NCBI GenBank assembly: GCA_947177005.1
Contig: CAMWSZ010000173.1
Span: 1-6,603, forward strand
Direction of reading: 5' to 3'
Length of the DNA: 6,603 nt
From: an uncultured Clostridia bacterium
GTDB taxonomy: Bacteria > Bacillota > Clostridia > Oscillospirales > Oscillospiraceae
The position numbers were made by a program, and so were the translations under genes. A model generated the notes under the pieces. The model saw nothing but the letters and a program-made list of their open reading frames with translations, was not told the origin of the DNA and searched no databases. This document shows, piece by piece, positions 4,595 to 6,603 of the stretch (positions are counted from its first letter, which is position 1; each line of letters begins with the position of its first letter).

Positions 4595-6603
4595 TCAGCC
4601 GCCGGTCAGTTCATCTATGGTTCTCAGCAGCTTGGCGATGTCAATGGGCTTAGGCAGGTGGGTGTTCATCCCGCAGGCTACGGCGCGCCGCCGGTCCTCC
4701 TCAAAGGCATTTGCGGACAGCGCCACAATGGGGATTGCAGACAGTTCCGGGTCCTTCAGCCCGCGAATTGCCTGCGCCGCGCTGTAGCCGTCCATTACGG
4801 GCATCTGTAGATCCATTAAGATTAGCGAATACTCACCCGGCCGGGAGGCTCGGACCTTTTCAATAGCGATACTTCCGTTTTCCGCGGCGTCCACCAAAAA
4901 TCCGGCGTCCTCCAGCAGTTCCATTTCGATCTCCAGATTGATAGCGTTGTCTTCCACCACCAAAATCCGGTGGGGGTCCTGACGCCGACCGTTTTTCCGG
5001 GGCTTGAACGCCTCCGGTTCACTGTCAGGATGCGGGAGACCCAAACTGAGCGTGACAGTAAACTGACTGCCGTTCCCGGGCGTGCTTTGGACGTTGATTT
5101 TGCCGCCCATTAGATCCACGATACTCTTGGCAATGGTCAAACCCAGTCCAGTACCGTCCACGCCGCTCATGGTGGTATTTTTTTCCCGTTCGAAGGGTTC
5201 GAAGATATGAGGCAGAAACTCCTGGCTGATGCCGGCGCCGGTATCCTTGACGGCAAAATGATAGACGGCGTACTCGACAGAAGCGCGTTCCTCCGCAAAG
5301 GATATGGTGGCCAGTCCGCCCGCGGGGGTATATTTGACGGCGTTCTCCGCGAGGCGAGTCAGCAGGAGCGTCAGATGATAGCGGTCGCAGTAGACCATAT
5401 CATGCTCCAGTCCCTCCAGATCCAGAAGAAGCGAGATCTGTTTCTCCTCGGCTCGGGGCAGTACGGAGGCGTGCAGGCTGCGTCCCAGCTCCGACAGGCT
5501 GCACAGCGTCTCCTCCACATGGCCGTCGGCGGTGTTCAGGTGGGAGAACTGGAGCACATCGTCCAGCAGGTTCAGCAGACGGTTCCCGGCGGATTCGATC
5601 ATATCCAGATATTTTCCTGTTTTTTGGGTATCAGACAGATGATTTTTTGCCAGGGCCGTAAACCCGGCAATAGCATTCATCGGGGTCCGGATATCGTGGG
5701 ACATGTTGGAGAGAAAGACATCTTTTGCCGCGTTGGCGGCCTTTGCCTGACTGAGCGCATTTTGCAGCAGTTTATTTTGTTCCAGACCGTGCCGGATCTC
5801 CTCGTCCACGCTGCGGCAGCCCAGTACGATCTGTGAGATATGCTTCATGCTGCCGACGTTGACGAACCGGAATTGCAGATATTCCGACGTCCCGCGTCCG
5901 GCCCGGTAGTTGAGGTGGTAGGTGCGCTGATTGATAAGGCGTTTGCGCAGGACATCCGGGTCCAGGGCGTTGGCGACCAGCGCACGGTCTGCCGGGTTGA
6001 CCCATGCGGCGACATAGTTGGCGGCAAAGCCGGTAAAGGAACAGGTCTCGGTGTCATCGCCGTCAAACATATCTTTGATTCTGCTTCCGGCCTGATAGGG
6101 GAGGATGCGGTTGCTGTCCAGATCGACGTAGAAGAGGGAGTCGTAGTCGATGCTCAGACCTTGGATCATCTCCAGACGGCGCATATGTTCCCGATTGATG
6201 CTGTCTATTTTTTCCCGCTGAAGGCGGCGTTTTTCGGTGGCATCGGCGATGAAGACATAGAATATGCCGCCGGTTCCGGGGGTTTCCACATAATGGCCGA
6301 AGTCCTCGACCCACCGGACGCCGCCGCCTTTGGGGAGCACCCGATACTCCACATAATCCTGTGCATCCTCGTTCCGGGCGATTTGCTTCTGGATACTCCG
6401 CTCCACTTCCTCCACGTCGTCAGGATGGACGAGTCCGTCAAAGGTATTGCCGGTATACGCGCAAAATTCCGCCATTGTCTGACAGTTCAGGATTTTCAGG
6501 AGGGCGTGGTTGGCGTAGAGAATGACGCCGTCTCCTGCGAGGGACGCGAAGAAGCCGCCGGGCATCGCGTCGATAAACTTCTGGAAGCCGGCCGCCTGTG
6601 GAC
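4595..6603 (-). CDS. Hybrid sensor histidine kinase with C-terminal receiver domain (N-terminus outside window)
   Basis: The reading frame stays open to the right edge. The ATG at 6565-6563 has no ribosome binding site and lies inside a PAS domain (FQKFIDA precedes it), so the true start is outside. Residue numbers count from that Met. Domains in order: PAS/PAC (to about 118; FVFIADATEKRR-like end), a second PAS-like sensor region (about 135-255), a helical linker, then HisKA with FLSNMSHDIRTPMNAI and phospho-acceptor His290. The ATPase domain has the N-box ENAVKYTP (Asn408), G1 DTGAGIS (441-447), F-box FEPFER and G2 GTGLGLTIAKS (471-481). The REC domain (about 533-653) has acidic Glu538/Asp539, phospho-acceptor Asp585 in MDLQMP, Ser617 and Lys639. 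All catalytic residues are present. No membrane segment or DNA-binding domain is visible. Phosphate would pass from His290 to Asp585 and then to an unseen phosphotransfer partner, or REC may act as a regulatory switch. Ligand unknown. It is convergent with the gcv operon and has no evident link to it. Confidence 0.93.
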   Translation of the reverse strand, partial: PQAAGFQKFIDAMPGGFFASLAGDGVILYANHALLKILNCQTMAEFCAYTGNTFDGLVHPDDVEEVERSIQKQIARNEDAQDYVEYRVLPKGGGVRWVEDFGHYVETPGTGGIFYVFIADATEKRRLQREKIDSINREHMRRLEMIQGLSIDYDSLFYVDLDSNRILPYQAGSRIKDMFDGDDTETCSFTGFAANYVAAWVNPADRALVANALDPDVLRKRLINQRTYHLNYRAGRGTSEYLQFRFVNVGSMKHISQIVLGCRSVDEEIRHGLEQNKLLQNALSQAKAANAAKDVFLSNMSHDIRTPMNAIAGFTALAKNHLSDTQKTGKYLDMIESAGNRLLNLLDDVLQFSHLNTADGHVEETLCSLSELGRSLHASVLPRAEEKQISLLLDLEGLEHDMVYCDRYHLTLLLTRLAENAVKYTPAGGLATISFAEERASVEYAVYHFAVKDTGAGISQEFLPHIFEPFEREKNTTMSGVDGTGLGLTIAKSIVDLMGGKINVQSTPGNGSQFTVTLSLGLPHPDSEPEAFKPRKNGRRQDPHRILVVEDNAINLEIEMELLEDAGFLVDAAENGSIAIEKVRASRPGEYSLILMDLQMPVMDGYSAAQAIRGLKDPELSAIPIVALSANAFEEDRRRAVACGMNTHLPKPIDIAKLLRTIDELTGG

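Noticed and set aside
5207..5836. Open frame of 209 codons on the + strand opposite the histidine kinase
   Set aside because: It is antisense to the HisKA and ATPase domains, whose motifs are intact on the - strand. It has no promoter or ribosome binding site of note.

Overview
The window shows a conserved central-metabolism operon on the + strand facing a two-component signalling gene on the - strand. The P-protein of the glycine cleavage system is split into two subunits, the ribosome binding sites are strong AGGAGG types, genes are tightly packed, and base composition is moderately GC-rich. The hybrid kinase has a PAS - PAS-like - HisKA - HATPase - REC layout. Together these suggest a Gram-positive anaerobe of the Clostridia, perhaps an Oscillospiraceae-like gut bacterium. 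The taxonomic guess rests on style and architecture, not on a search.

Left to right: positions 1-308 are the 3' end of a serine hydroxymethyltransferase-family gene that enters from the left edge. Then come gcvH (376-750, lipoyl carrier H-protein), gcvPA (822-2126) and gcvPB (2128-3555), the two halves of the PLP-dependent glycine decarboxylase, and lplA (3552-4538, lipoate-protein ligase). gcvPA and gcvPB are one base apart, and gcvPB and lplA overlap by ATGA. Two GC-rich hairpins sit in the only sizeable gaps of the operon (309-375 and 751-821). A strong, symmetric intrinsic terminator at 4549-4586 closes the operon. It also lies just past the stop codon of the convergent kinase gene, so it probably serves both.

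The operon genes form one pathway. LplA attaches lipoate to Lys64 of GcvH. GcvPA/GcvPB decarboxylate glycine and load the aminomethyl group on the lipoyl arm. A T-protein (not seen here) would pass the one-carbon unit to tetrahydrofolate, and SHMT uses that unit to interconvert glycine and serine. GcvT and dihydrolipoyl dehydrogenase are not in the window; they may lie upstream of the left edge or elsewhere.

The right third (4595-6603, - strand) is a hybrid sensor histidine kinase whose N-terminus runs off the right edge. Nothing links it functionally to the glycine genes. I see no mobile element, CRISPR array, tRNA or rRNA, and no convincing evidence for a previously undescribed system. The points most worth a second look are the hairpin between gcvH and gcvPA, the divergent SHMT signature, the middle sensor domain of the kinase, and a short stretch of unusual codon choice near the 3' end of gcvPB.
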